From: CAZMVU01 sp964569295
GTDB taxonomy: Bacteria; Hydrogenedentota; Hydrogenedentia; Hydrogenedentales; JAGMZX01
Assembly: GCA_964569295.1 (NCBI GenBank)
Contig: CAZMVU010000028.1
Location: forward strand, 1-33,196
Length of the DNA stretch: 33,196 nucleotides
Reading direction: 5' to 3'
Positions 1-7,190 of the stretch are shown piece after piece. Made by a program: the position numbers and the translations under genes. The notes under the pieces were generated by a model. The model saw nothing but the letters and a program-made list of their open reading frames with translations. It ran no database searches and was not told the origin of the DNA. The stretch's first letter is position 1; the number at the start of each line of letters is the position of its first letter.

Positions 1-193
1 ACCCATGCTACCCGCGAAGGAACGGAATGTCAATATAAACGGTGACTGTCCCCGTGTATTCGCTATGACGCCTGGAGAACGGCTCACGGCTAAAGAATTA
101 CGCAAGATCAAAGGTGTGGCGGTCTTCGCGGGGTGACTGCCCCCGGCGTCCAGTCCCCGTGTGGGTGGCGGCCGGCACCTGGCGGGGCACACG
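1..193. other. Window edge, non-coding, with partial direct repeats
   Basis: No convincing gene. The segment holds a partial direct repeat: GGTGACTGTCCCC at 41-53, followed by GTGT, and GGTGACTGCCCCC at 132-144, with CAGTCCCCGTGTG close behind at 151-163. Short dispersed repeats of this kind are often found between genes, but one window cannot show whether this one is dispersed. The segment lies downstream of the minus-strand M50 protease gene. I see no T-rich terminator. Confidence 0.35.
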
Positions 194-1381
194 CTAACGC
201 GGCAAACCGTGCAGGCCGGTGTCGGCGCCGGCGGGCGGTCCGCCGCTGTTGGGATCGAGATCGAGCTTGAGTTGCAGGAACCCCATGAGGTCCTTGAGCG
301 CCACGATGCCGCACAACTCCCCGTTCTGCACGACGAGCAGGCGGCTGGCGCCGCTCTTGTTCAAGGCGTTGAGCGCTTTGGTGGCGTCTTCATCCGGTCC
401 GATACTGTTCTCGGGGCTGGCGGCTTTCATGATGGCGCCTACGGTGGTGGTGGGCCAGTCTTCCCGTTCGACTTCTTTTACCTCGCGTGTTGTCACGACA
501 CCGCGGAAATCGCCCTCTTCCGTGACGACGGGGAACATCTTGTAATGGTACTTGTAAATGTAATGCTCGACCAGATCGGCCACGGTGGTTTCGGGCGGCA
601 CGGTGATGGGGGTGCGTTTCATGAACCGCGCGACCGGCTCGCCCTCGAGGACGCGGCGCACGAGAAGCTGTTTGTAGGCGGCGTGCGAGGCCATGCGCAT
701 GAACATGCCGATGAGGCAGAACCAGATGCCCCCAATCACGTTGCCGCCGAGAATCGACAGAATGCCCAGCCCGATGAGCACAAGCCCGAAGCCGCGCCCA
801 ATGCCCGAGGCCACGCGCGTTGCCCAGCGCAGATCGCGCTTCCAGCCCCAGAGCAAGGCGCGGAACACGCGGCCGCCATCGAGCGGAAAGGCTGGCATCA
901 GGTTGAAGAGGGCCAGCACGGCGTTTACCAGGCCGAGGTAGCCCACCACGGTCATGCCGATGGAGGGGGCGCCGCCGATATACACCACGACGTAGTAAAC
1001 CAGCCCGCATACCGCCGCGATCGTAACACTGACCACCGGGCCTGCAATGGCCATCCAGAATTCGGCCGGCGCCGTGGGCGGCTCTTCCTCCATATCCGCG
1101 ACACCGCCGAAGATGAACAGCGTGATATCGCGGATGGGCAGGCCGAAGCGCCGCGCGACAAGGCTATGCCCCAGCTCATGAAGGATGATCGACACGAACA
1201 GACCGAGTGCCCCCAAAGCGCCCATCAACCAGTAGGTAGTCGTGGTCAGGCCGCTGTACTGCTGCGGGAAGAATCCCTCGGCGAGAGACCAAGTGATAAG
1301 TGCTGCAAGAAAGACCCAACTGATGTCGATCTTCACGGCGAAACCGAACAGTTTCAAGATGGTCAGGCGGTGACTGAACAT
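194..1381 (-). CDS. Site-2-type membrane metalloprotease (M50) with C-terminal CBS pair
   Basis: Predicted intramembrane zinc protease of the S2P/M50 family, 395 aa, acting within the cytoplasmic membrane. The zinc motif HELGH is at residues 68-72 in a hydrophobic segment, and the third ligand motif NLMPAFPLDGG is at 160-170 (Asp168). Hydrophobic segments flank both. Residues about 245-370 look like two CBS domains, which bind adenosyl nucleotides in many proteins and probably gate activity. This matches the class III (Rip3-like) layout. The start is the ATG at 1381, eight bases after AAGGAG; a longer upstream frame exists but would overlap the previous gene. It is the last gene of the PfpI-DUF1328-M50 operon. 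Its substrate is unknown; anti-sigma factors and membrane stress proteins are typical for the family. Confidence 0.9.
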   Translation of the reverse strand: MFSHRLTILKLFGFAVKIDISWVFLAALITWSLAEGFFPQQYSGLTTTTYWLMGALGALGLFVSIILHELGHSLVARRFGLPIRDITLFIFGGVADMEEEPPTAPAEFWMAIAGPVVSVTIAAVCGLVYYVVVYIGGAPSIGMTVVGYLGLVNAVLALFNLMPAFPLDGGRVFRALLWGWKRDLRWATRVASGIGRGFGLVLIGLGILSILGGNVIGGIWFCLIGMFMRMASHAAYKQLLVRRVLEGEPVARFMKRTPITVPPETTVADLVEHYIYKYHYKMFPVVTEEGDFRGVVTTREVKEVEREDWPTTTVGAIMKAASPENSIGPDEDATKALNALNKSGASRLLVVQNGELCGIVALKDLMGFLQLKLDLDPNSGGPPAGADTGLHGLPR

Positions 1382-1431
1382 GGGCGAACTCCTTACGGGC
1401 AATGTGTCGCGGCGCCGTTTGGGCCGGACTT

Positions 1432-1620
1432 CTAGGGTGGAGGCGGCAGGTCGCGTTGCCCCCGCTTGAACAACGAGACGATGGTCAACCCGGCGAACAG
1501 GATGAGGAAGACATAGAACAGGATTCTGGAAACTTGCGCCAGCAGGCCAGCCGGGCCGGCAAAACCGAGGATCCCGGCCACCACGGCCAGCAACAGAAAG
1601 CCGATAGCCAGTCGAAACAC
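1432..1620 (-). CDS. DUF1328 (YtjA-like) small membrane protein
   Basis: A 62-residue protein with two hydrophobic segments (about 3-25 and 32-50) separated by a Gly-rich turn, and a basic, Pro-rich tail (KRGQRDLPPPP). The sequence MFRLAIGFLLLAVVAGILGF fits the DUF1328/YtjA family of small inner-membrane proteins, whose function is not established and which often sit among stress genes. The start codon is GTG at 1620, nine bases after a clear AAGGAG. The gene is 34 bases after the PfpI gene and 50 bases before the M50 protease, so it is cotranscribed with both. Confidence 0.85.
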   Translation of the reverse strand: MFRLAIGFLLLAVVAGILGFAGPAGLLAQVSRILFYVFLILFAGLTIVSLFKRGQRDLPPPP

Positions 1621-1654
1621 AGGCGTGTTCTCCTTTTCCTGCGCAAACGGACAA

Positions 1655-2236
1655 TCACTGCGACCAGGGCGCGAATTTCCTGTCCGCAGCCGGTTGCTGC
1701 TCCAGGGCGCCCCGGCCTTCGAGCACCGTAAAAATAGCCCGCATGAATGCCGGCAGATCTTTGGGCGTCTGCGCGGTCACCAGCATACCATCGGTCACGC
1801 AGGTCTCATCCACCCATTCGGCGCCGGCATTGACCAGGTCGTCACGGATGGCCCCGACGCTCGTGAGCCGTTTGCCCTTCACGATGCCCGCCGATATCGG
1901 CACCCAGCCCCCATGGCAAATGAAGCCAATGACCGCTCCCGCCGCGAAGGCATCGTGCACGAGCTGGTTGCATGACGCATGACGGCGCAGCTTGTCCGGG
2001 GCGTATCCGCCGGGTACCACCAGCACATCGACTTCGTCCGGCGCGATGTCCGCAAACGAGGCGTCGGTGTCCACGGGGTAGCCGTGCTTCGACCTGTAGG
2101 TGGCCCCGGCCTCGGGACCACTCACGCGTACCGCGAAACCCGCTTCCATTAGGCGCAGCCTTGGGTATTGCAACTCGAGGTCCTCGTATAGGTTTTCCGC
2201 GAGAATCACCGCGAGTGGCTTGCCTTTGCTGTCCAT
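1655..2236 (-). CDS. DJ-1/PfpI family protein (putative glyoxalase/protease/chaperone)
   Basis: 193 aa. The nucleophile elbow FICHGG places the reactive Cys at 107 and its His at 108. A conserved acidic motif ENLYEDLEL near residues 14-22 supplies the Glu that lowers the cysteine pKa in this family. PfpI/YhbO/YajL relatives have been described as stress-induced deglycases, glyoxalases or proteases; the exact activity cannot be told from sequence. Two adjacent ATG codons are possible (2239 and 2236); the second has better spacing from the GGGAG site. It is first gene of an operon with DUF1328 and the M50 protease, and a sigma-54 type promoter lies about 60 bases upstream, which would make the operon stress-inducible. 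Confidence 0.9.
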   Translation of the reverse strand: MDSKGKPLAVILAENLYEDLELQYPRLRLMEAGFAVRVSGPEAGATYRSKHGYPVDTDASFADIAPDEVDVLVVPGGYAPDKLRRHASCNQLVHDAFAAGAVIGFICHGGWVPISAGIVKGKRLTSVGAIRDDLVNAGAEWVDETCVTDGMLVTAQTPKDLPAFMRAIFTVLEGRGALEQQPAADRKFAPWSQ

Positions 2237-2296
2237 CATTGTCTCCCGTCGTTGCAGATCCGAACGCCGCTTCTGCCGAATCCTCCGTTCAAGGGG

Positions 2297-2312
2297 AGCA
2301 ATCCCCATGCCA
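2297..2312 (-). promoter_or_regulatory. Candidate sigma-54 promoter of the PfpI operon
   Basis: On the minus strand the sequence reads TGGCAT at -24 and TTGCT at -12, as TGGCATGGGGATTGCT, with the obligatory GG-N10-GC spacing. Against the consensus TGGCACG-N4-TTGCW only the sixth base differs. The predicted start of transcription near 2286 gives a leader of about 50 bases. A small GGGGA-GCAA-TCCCC hairpin overlaps the -12 element (2293-2306). A sigma-54 activator gene is in the same window. Confidence 0.6.
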
Positions 2313-2442
2313 TTCGCGGCAACCGTCGTATCACGCCCATCGGGTAAAATCGAAACAGTGCGGCGGTGTCATATCTTCCGCCACGCGCGCGCTGGGCTTC
2401 CCACACGTCTGCGGCGCCGGTGCGCGTTCCCGGCTCGTGTTG

Positions 2443-3366
2443 TCAGGTGTCCCACATGCCCTGGCGTTCCGCGCGGTGCACCTCCCAGTAGACGGCATAG
2501 CGGTGGCGCAGGCTTGCGGGTTGCTCGGCGTACACACGCAGCCCGATAGGCCGTGCCCGGGCGCGCAGGTCCGCGCGTTGGCGTTTCGCGATGCGTACAA
2601 AGTCCCGGACGACGGACTCGCCGCCGAAGTCGCCCGGGCGTTCCCGCAGCACCTTGTTGAGCAGCGTGATGTCGTGCTCCTCGCCCAGCAAGTCAGAGAG
2701 ATACTTTACTTCGCTGAACGCGGCGCCCACCACCGGCGTCCAGGTGTTGCGCAGCAGCGCGAGGTGGTAACGATGGTACTTGACCCGCTTGCGCCACTCA
2801 TGGAAGGCCGTGCCTTTTTGCGTGTCATAGGCCTTCTTCATGCCTTTCCGGCCACGCCGGTAGGTCCTGGCGAGCCCAGGGCCCAGGGCATCGAACCCGG
2901 CGGCCTTGAACGGCCAATCCTGCAAACGTGCCCGGGCGGCGTCCAGGGCGGCGGCGACTTCATCCAGGGCGGCGCGCACATCGCCGGTTTGCGTGGCCGC
3001 TGCGTCGCGCCGGGCAACGAGGCCTGTGCGCACGGGGGCGAACTCGAGCGGGTCCATGTTGCCGGCGTGCTGGTGGCACACCCGTTCGTAGCACTCGAAC
3101 AGCGCGGTGGCGTCCCGCGTGCCGGAAAGGTTGCGGGCGGCATCGCGGAAGCATGCGTTCTCTTTGGCGTAGGTCTTGCCGAGCGCCTTGCGCGCCAGCC
3201 GTAACACCCCACGCATTTTCTTGCAGCGTTTGCGCACTTCATGCACGGCGGTGTGCGGATTGCACCCCGTGTCACGCGCCTCATGCACGGCGGAAACGAG
3301 CTGCTCTTCCACCACACCGCGCACGGCTCGAGCCACCGGTTCGCCAGGGTCGATACAGAACGCCAT
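2443..3366 (-). CDS. CHAD domain protein
   Basis: 307 aa, a single CHAD (conserved histidine alpha-helical) domain. Visible hallmarks are the alternating basic and histidine-rich helices: AVHEVRKRCKKMRGVLRLAR near residue 40, and FHEWRKRVKYHRYHLALLR near 190, both giving the H-x2-R-K-R-x-K pattern. CHAD proteins bind inorganic polyphosphate through this basic surface and are found near polyphosphate enzymes or as stand-alone granule-associated proteins. No CYTH partner or polyphosphate kinase gene is nearby here. The ATG at 3366 follows AGAGGA with eight-base spacing. The gene is followed by a 206-base gap before the PfpI operon, so it is probably a separate unit. Confidence 0.9.
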   Translation of the reverse strand: MAFCIDPGEPVARAVRGVVEEQLVSAVHEARDTGCNPHTAVHEVRKRCKKMRGVLRLARKALGKTYAKENACFRDAARNLSGTRDATALFECYERVCHQHAGNMDPLEFAPVRTGLVARRDAAATQTGDVRAALDEVAAALDAARARLQDWPFKAAGFDALGPGLARTYRRGRKGMKKAYDTQKGTAFHEWRKRVKYHRYHLALLRNTWTPVVGAAFSEVKYLSDLLGEEHDITLLNKVLRERPGDFGGESVVRDFVRIAKRQRADLRARARPIGLRVYAEQPASLRHRYAVYWEVHRAERQGMWDT

Positions 3367-3700
3367 ACGAATATCCTCTTGCGACTTATGCGCCTATGCC
3401 ATGCGCCGCTGGACAGTTTCTTGTCCTGCCGCACAGCATGCGCGATTTCACACGCCAAGTATAACCATGTCCCGCTGGGAAAATGCACATGAGAATGGGC
3501 AGCGCGCATGCCGGGCGGCATGCCCGCACTCTGTCGCGAAATTACACGGCTTATGCATGGAATCCATACGTACCACGCGATCCCGCAGCGCTGCAGCCCT
3601 GTTATGGCGGCTGGCATTGCGCTTGCAGCATAAGCACACAAATACACGAGGCCAGAAAACGGCACGAAGGAACACCCCCATGAAGGAGGACGATGAATCC
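3367..3700. other. Divergent control region between CHAD and the secreted Ig-like gene
   Basis: No gene. It contains a perfect hairpin GCATGCC-GGGC-GGCATGC at 3506-3523 and a smaller dyad GGACA-N6-TGTCC at 3411-3426. On the minus strand a weak sigma-54 like match, CGGCATGCGCGCTGCC (3498-3513), has correct GG-N10-GC spacing but overlaps the hairpin, so it may be chance. The stronger plus-strand sigma-54 site at 3612-3627 is listed separately. Confidence 0.5.
3612..3627 (+). promoter_or_regulatory. Candidate sigma-54 promoter of the secreted Ig-like gene
   Basis: TGGCAT at 3612-3617 and TTGCA at 3623-3627, as TGGCATTGCGCTTGCA, have exact GG-N10-GC spacing. The predicted start near 3639 leaves a leader of about 60 bases before the ATG at 3701. 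The site strongly resembles the one upstream of the PfpI operon. Confidence 0.6.
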
Positions 3701-4639
3701 ATGCGACACATACCGCTTGCATTCAACGTGTGCGCCTTGCTGGCGCTGACAATGACAACAGGCGTGCTGGCTGGTCCAGCGCAGGCCGTGGAAGCCCAGC
3801 CCGGCCGGCTGGTCTTTGAAGCGCGCTCCGATACGGAGCGCATCACGCTTACCCATGAAAACAACCCTGTACCCGCGAACAAAGTCACCGGCTGGACATT
3901 ACGCGTCAATGAGCATGATTACGATTACATGATCGAGAGCACGGTAAAAGACGGCGAGATCGTCTTCACCGGCACGGACAACCTCGAGGTAGGCGTGTAT
4001 GATCTGGTCATAAACACGGCATGGGGTAAGACCACAGTCGTGGTCGATGCGCCGCTCACCGCCAAGCCCAATATCCTCGAGGAGCGCGCCCGGGAACGTG
4101 GCATCACTCTGCAGGCGCTCAAGGAGGAACTCGGGTTCACCACCGAGCTGCCGCCGGAAGTGGCCTCGCTGGGGGTTGCAGACGAGTATTACGAGGGCCA
4201 GGCATTGCACATGGAAATGCCAAAGCAGCCGGGGCACACCTACATCTGGAGCGTGAACGGCCGCATCGTGGCGCAGGGGCCCGACGCCAACGTCTTGCGT
4301 TATGTCTTCACCGATGTCGGTCCCCATGTGATCACCTTCGCTGAAAAGCGGGACGGTGAAACCATCGCTACGGCCGAGGCCACCACGACCGTCGTGCCGC
4401 TGCCGGTTGTCCACTGGCAGGTAAAGGAAGGCAGCGAGGCAAAATTCCAGGCGCCGCCAGGCTATGCGGCGTACGAGTGGCTGGTCAATGGTGAGCCTGC
4501 CGGCGAGGGCCAGGCCTTCAGCCACACGTTCACGGAGCCGGGCCAGTATATGGTCGAGATCATCGCGAAGGAGCGCACGCGCGGCGCGGATGACGCCTAC
4601 TACCGCAGCCGCTACCTCACCACGGTGCAATCGCGTTAA
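3701..4639 (+). CDS. Secreted protein with PKD/Ig-like domains, function unknown
   Basis: 312 aa. An N-terminal signal peptide is visible (MRHIPLAF then a hydrophobic run to about residue 24, possible cleavage after AQA at 29). The rest looks all-beta. A first domain at about 35-122 carries VNEHDYDYMIESTVKDGEIVFTG-like strands. A second at about 175-235 has the PKD-like pattern YIWSVNGRI...FTDVGPHVITF, and a third at about 245-305 repeats it as YEWLVNGEP...FTEPGQYMVEI. PKD-like repeats are usually extracellular binding modules. Two in-frame ATGs exist (3680 and 3701); I prefer 3701 because AAGGAGG precedes it and the longer form would put an acidic stretch before the signal peptide. A sigma-54 site lies upstream. 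The partner or ligand is unknown. Confidence 0.75.
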   Translation: MRHIPLAFNVCALLALTMTTGVLAGPAQAVEAQPGRLVFEARSDTERITLTHENNPVPANKVTGWTLRVNEHDYDYMIESTVKDGEIVFTGTDNLEVGVYDLVINTAWGKTTVVVDAPLTAKPNILEERARERGITLQALKEELGFTTELPPEVASLGVADEYYEGQALHMEMPKQPGHTYIWSVNGRIVAQGPDANVLRYVFTDVGPHVITFAEKRDGETIATAEATTTVVPLPVVHWQVKEGSEAKFQAPPGYAAYEWLVNGEPAGEGQAFSHTFTEPGQYMVEIIAKERTRGADDAYYRSRYLTTVQSR

Positions 4640-4671
4640 CGGCCACGTCCGGCGGCGCAGGAAGCGGTTGC

Positions 4672-4687
4672 CGGCATGAATCTCGCA
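4672..4687 (+). promoter_or_regulatory. Candidate sigma-54 promoter of the PRC-barrel gene
   Basis: CGGCATG at 4672-4678 and TCGCA at 4683-4687 keep the GG-N10-GC spacing. Matches to TGGCACG-N4-TTGCW are lost at positions 1, 6 and 13. The predicted start near 4699 is about 43 bases before the ATG at 4742, and its position argues against translation starting at the earlier in-frame ATG at 4676. Confidence 0.45.
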
Positions 4688-4741
4688 TCGCTCCTGCGCA
4701 TACAGGCCGTGTCCCCGAACCGGAAAGGAGGTGGGTACAAC

Positions 4742-5461
4742 ATGTTACTCAAAGCGAAACCGCTGCTGGGGTATGGCCTGAAGGCCACCGACGGCGTCAT
4801 TGGCACTGTTTATGACCTGGTGTTCGACGAAGCCACCTGTGTGCTGCGCTACCTGGTGGCCGACACCGGAAGCTTACTGCCTGGCCGCAAAGTTTTGCTG
4901 GCCACGGTCGCCCTTGGAACGCCGCAATGGGACCGGGGCCTCATCCCGGTCGGGCACACGCGCGAACAGGTGCGTCACAGCCCGGTGTACGACGTGACCA
5001 AACCCATCTCACGCGCCGATGAAGTGGCCCTGCACAAGCATTACCGCTGGGCGCCTTACTGGGCCGCGGCCGTCACGGCGGATACCTATCCCCCCGAGGA
5101 ACCGCCCGAGGAGAGCGATGTGCCTCCCGGCGGGACGCTGCGCTCGCTGGCGGATACGTTCGGGTATGCGGTCGAGGGACTGGATGGGGCGATGGGCTTT
5201 CTTGACGACTTTGTGCTTGACGACCAGTCATGGTCCTTCCGGCTGGCCGTGGTGGACACGGCGACCTGGCTCGATGGCCGTATGGTCGCCTTCAACACCC
5301 ATTGGATTGCGCGTTTCGCCGGCGAGAAGAACAGTATCGAGACGAACCTGCCGCTTGGCAAGGTGAAAAACGCGCCCCCCTTCGACCCCGAGGCGCCCAT
5401 TAACGAGGATGTCGAGGCGCATTACTTCGATTACTACGGCCGGCCGGCCGATTACGAATAG
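4742..5461 (+). CDS. Double PRC-barrel domain protein
   Basis: 239 aa with two PRC-barrel-like beta domains, at about residues 5-80 and 130-205. Each has the G-x-V-x-D-hydrophobic-D core (GTVYDLVFDEATCVLRYLV; GFLDDFVLDDQSWSFRLAV). The linker SPVYDVTKPISRADEVALHKHYRWAPYW is a recurring signature of this protein type. PRC-barrels occur in photosynthetic reaction centre subunit H, RimM and many stress-associated proteins of unknown role; there is no photosynthesis context here. The start at 4742 follows AAAGGAGGTG with eight-base spacing. A DUF2007 gene follows 56 bases later and may be cotranscribed. Lacking a signal peptide, it should be cytoplasmic. Confidence 0.85.
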   Translation: MLLKAKPLLGYGLKATDGVIGTVYDLVFDEATCVLRYLVADTGSLLPGRKVLLATVALGTPQWDRGLIPVGHTREQVRHSPVYDVTKPISRADEVALHKHYRWAPYWAAAVTADTYPPEEPPEESDVPPGGTLRSLADTFGYAVEGLDGAMGFLDDFVLDDQSWSFRLAVVDTATWLDGRMVAFNTHWIARFAGEKNSIETNLPLGKVKNAPPFDPEAPINEDVEAHYFDYYGRPADYE

Positions 5462-5517
5462 GGTTGCGCGGCGCAATGTACACGTGGACATGCATTTTCA
5501 GCCAAGGAGTAGAAGCG

Positions 5518-5799
5518 ATGGCAGTGGATGAACCGAACCTGGTTACCCTCATGAGTTTCGAAAACGAGATGCAGGCACAGTTTCACTTCGAGCAGCTCGA
5601 GGGCGCCGGCATTCCGGCGCAGATCGAGAACATGTCGGGTGAAGACATCAGCGAAGCTCCCGAGCCCGAAGCTCTCCCGCGCATGGGCGGGCCCGTCGTG
5701 TTGCGCGTGCCGGAAGAATACGCCAAACAGGCCGCTGAAATACTCGAGGAGAACATGGACGACCGGATGGGCGAAGGGGGTAACCCCTCCGTTCTGTAG
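5518..5799 (+). CDS. DUF2007-type putative signal-transducing protein
   Basis: 93 aa. The sequence LVTLMSFENEMQAQFHFEQLEGAGIPAQIEN followed by GPVVLRVPEEYAKQAAEILEE is the ferredoxin-like DUF2007 pattern. These proteins respond to or bind unknown signals, and the function is not established. An acidic loop (GEDISEAPEPEALPRMGG) separates the two halves. The ATG at 5518 lies eight bases after AAGGAG. It follows the PRC-barrel gene closely on the same strand and is probably expressed with it. Confidence 0.75.
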   Translation: MAVDEPNLVTLMSFENEMQAQFHFEQLEGAGIPAQIENMSGEDISEAPEPEALPRMGGPVVLRVPEEYAKQAAEILEENMDDRMGEGGNPSVL

Positions 5800-5833
5800 G
5801 GTTGGAATGGGCGGGCGGAAACCCCGGCCGCGC

Positions 5834-5869
5834 CCGCAGACGCCCGGCGTGGACCCCGGCCGTCTGCGG
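5834..5869. terminator. Hairpin between convergent DUF2007 and OsmC genes
   Basis: Perfect nine-base arms CCGCAGACG (5834-5842) and CGTCTGCGG (5861-5869) enclose a loop that can pair further through two CCGG blocks. The hairpin sits between the stops of two convergent genes, which fits a bidirectional terminator or transcript-end stabiliser. There is no T-run on either side, so intrinsic termination is not proven. Confidence 0.45.
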
Positions 5870-5967
5870 AGGCAGGCATAGATCGGTGAAGACGAAAGAC
5901 GCGCGAGCGGAACCCGCTTCTTCCAGAACGCGCATCTCCCATCGAGGGGTTTCGGGCAAAGCCCGTA

Positions 5968-6414
5968 TCAGGCGCCTTTCAGCCGCGCCTCGAGTGTCAG
6001 CGATTCGAGTCCGGGCTCGAGGAGCTTCGAGACCGGGCAGCCGTGTTTGACCGCTTCGGCGATTTCCTGAAACTGCTCCGCGCCGATCCCCTCCACCTCG
6101 CATTCGCAATCGAGGTGGATGCTGGGAATGCTCAGGTTTTCGCCGTTCATCCGAAACGTGACGGATGCCTTGGTAAAGGTGTTCTTGGGCGTGGCGCCGG
6201 CCTTCTCGAGTTGGAACGTGAGCGCCATGCTGTAGCAGGTGGCGTGGGCCGCGGCGAGGAGCTCTTCCGGGTTGCTTCCTTCCGCCTGTTGTGCGCGTGC
6301 GGCAAACGTCATGGGCAACGCGTCGAGGGCGCCGCTGGCGCCGGTCACGGCGCCGCCGCCGGTTTCGAGTCCGCCATTCCAGGTGATCTGTGCGGTACGG
6401 GTAATCTCTGGCAT
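5968..6414 (-). CDS. osmC: OsmC family peroxiredoxin
   Basis: 148 aa, the usual length for OsmC/Ohr proteins. The catalytic pair is Cys60 (AHATCYSMAL) and Cys126 (KHGCPVSKLL), and the NPEELLAAAHA helix supplies the conserved Glu. The family reduces organic hydroperoxides in the cytoplasm. The N-terminal half (TAQITWNGGLETGGGAV) resembles OsmC more than Ohr. GAGGAGG precedes the ATG. The gene starts 11 bases after the EEP phosphodiesterase stop, so it is the fourth gene of the glycosyltransferase operon; this may link lipid remodelling with protection against lipid peroxides. Confidence 0.9.
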   Translation of the reverse strand: MPEITRTAQITWNGGLETGGGAVTGASGALDALPMTFAARAQQAEGSNPEELLAAAHATCYSMALTFQLEKAGATPKNTFTKASVTFRMNGENLSIPSIHLDCECEVEGIGAEQFQEIAEAVKHGCPVSKLLEPGLESLTLEARLKGA

Positions 6415-6425
6415 AATGCCTCCTC

Positions 6426-7190
6426 TCAGGCGTGTCTTGGGTTGTGTTCTTCCGTTTGTTCCGTTTGGGTTGCACGGTCATCGATGACGGCCAGCATCGG
6501 CAGATGATCCGATGCCAGCCGGTACTGCCAACCCGCGAGCACCTGCACATCGAGCACCCGCACATCGGGCGTCACAAAGATGTGATCGAGGTTACGCACC
6601 CCGAACCAGGTGCCTGCCCACCGCCGGCGCCGCTCGGATACGCCGCGCACCTCGCGGAAGTTGTGCGCGAGCTTGCGCCAAGGTTGGGCCAGCGGTGTCA
6701 TGTTGAAATCGCCGCATATGATCGCGGGCGCGTTGAAGCGCGGATGCGCGCCCCAGCCGCTTCCCAACAGCGAATCCACTTGCAAGTGGCGTTCCGATCG
6801 GTTCAGGCCGAGGTGCGTATTGAGCACGTTGACCGCGTGGCCGTTGCGCTGCACTTCCACCCAAAGCGCCCCCCGGGGCTCATCGGTACTGCGCCGGGCA
6901 GGCAGCAGGCCGCTTTTCACCTTGTGCAGCCTGTGGCGGCTCAACACAGCCCCGCCATAGCGCCCGTCGGCATTCTCGACGGTGGTGTAGTAATGACCCG
7001 TCATGCCGAGGAGTTCGGCGATATGATGCGCCTGGTCCACAAAACCCGAGCGCCGGCGCACGAGATCGAGCTCCTGCAGCGCGATGACGTCGGGGTTGCA
7101 ACGCTCGATGAGATCGGCAATGCGCGCGGGGGATCGGCGCCGATCGAGCCCGAGGCAACCGTGGACGTTGTAGGTCATGATTGTCAGCAT
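6426..7190 (-). CDS. Endonuclease/exonuclease/phosphatase (EEP) family phosphodiesterase, YbhP-like
   Basis: 254 aa, a complete EEP fold. Metal and catalytic residues are visible in order: Asn8 (MTYNVHG), Glu40 (LQELD), His126 (NTHLG), Asp161-Asn163 (GDFN), Asp202 (LDHIF) and Asp228-His229 (SDHLP). The family splits phosphodiesters in DNA, inositol phosphates or phospholipids such as sphingomyelin. The compact form without a DNA-binding extension resembles E. coli YbhP, which lies beside a cardiolipin synthase gene. Its ATG overlaps the upstream stop (ATGCTGA), so translation is coupled to the membrane phosphatase. Together with a GT4 enzyme this suggests a lipid substrate; that is inference. 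GGGAGG precedes the start. Confidence 0.85.
   Translation of the reverse strand: MLTIMTYNVHGCLGLDRRRSPARIADLIERCNPDVIALQELDLVRRRSGFVDQAHHIAELLGMTGHYYTTVENADGRYGGAVLSRHRLHKVKSGLLPARRSTDEPRGALWVEVQRNGHAVNVLNTHLGLNRSERHLQVDSLLGSGWGAHPRFNAPAIICGDFNMTPLAQPWRKLAHNFREVRGVSERRRRWAGTWFGVRNLDHIFVTPDVRVLDVQVLAGWQYRLASDHLPMLAVIDDRATQTEQTEEHNPRHA

Noticed and set aside
161..1435. A 424-residue plus-strand frame opposite the M50 protease
   Set aside because: The minus-strand protein has the HELGH and DGG motifs and a good ribosome site. The plus-strand product is His/Glu/Gly-rich with no family pattern.
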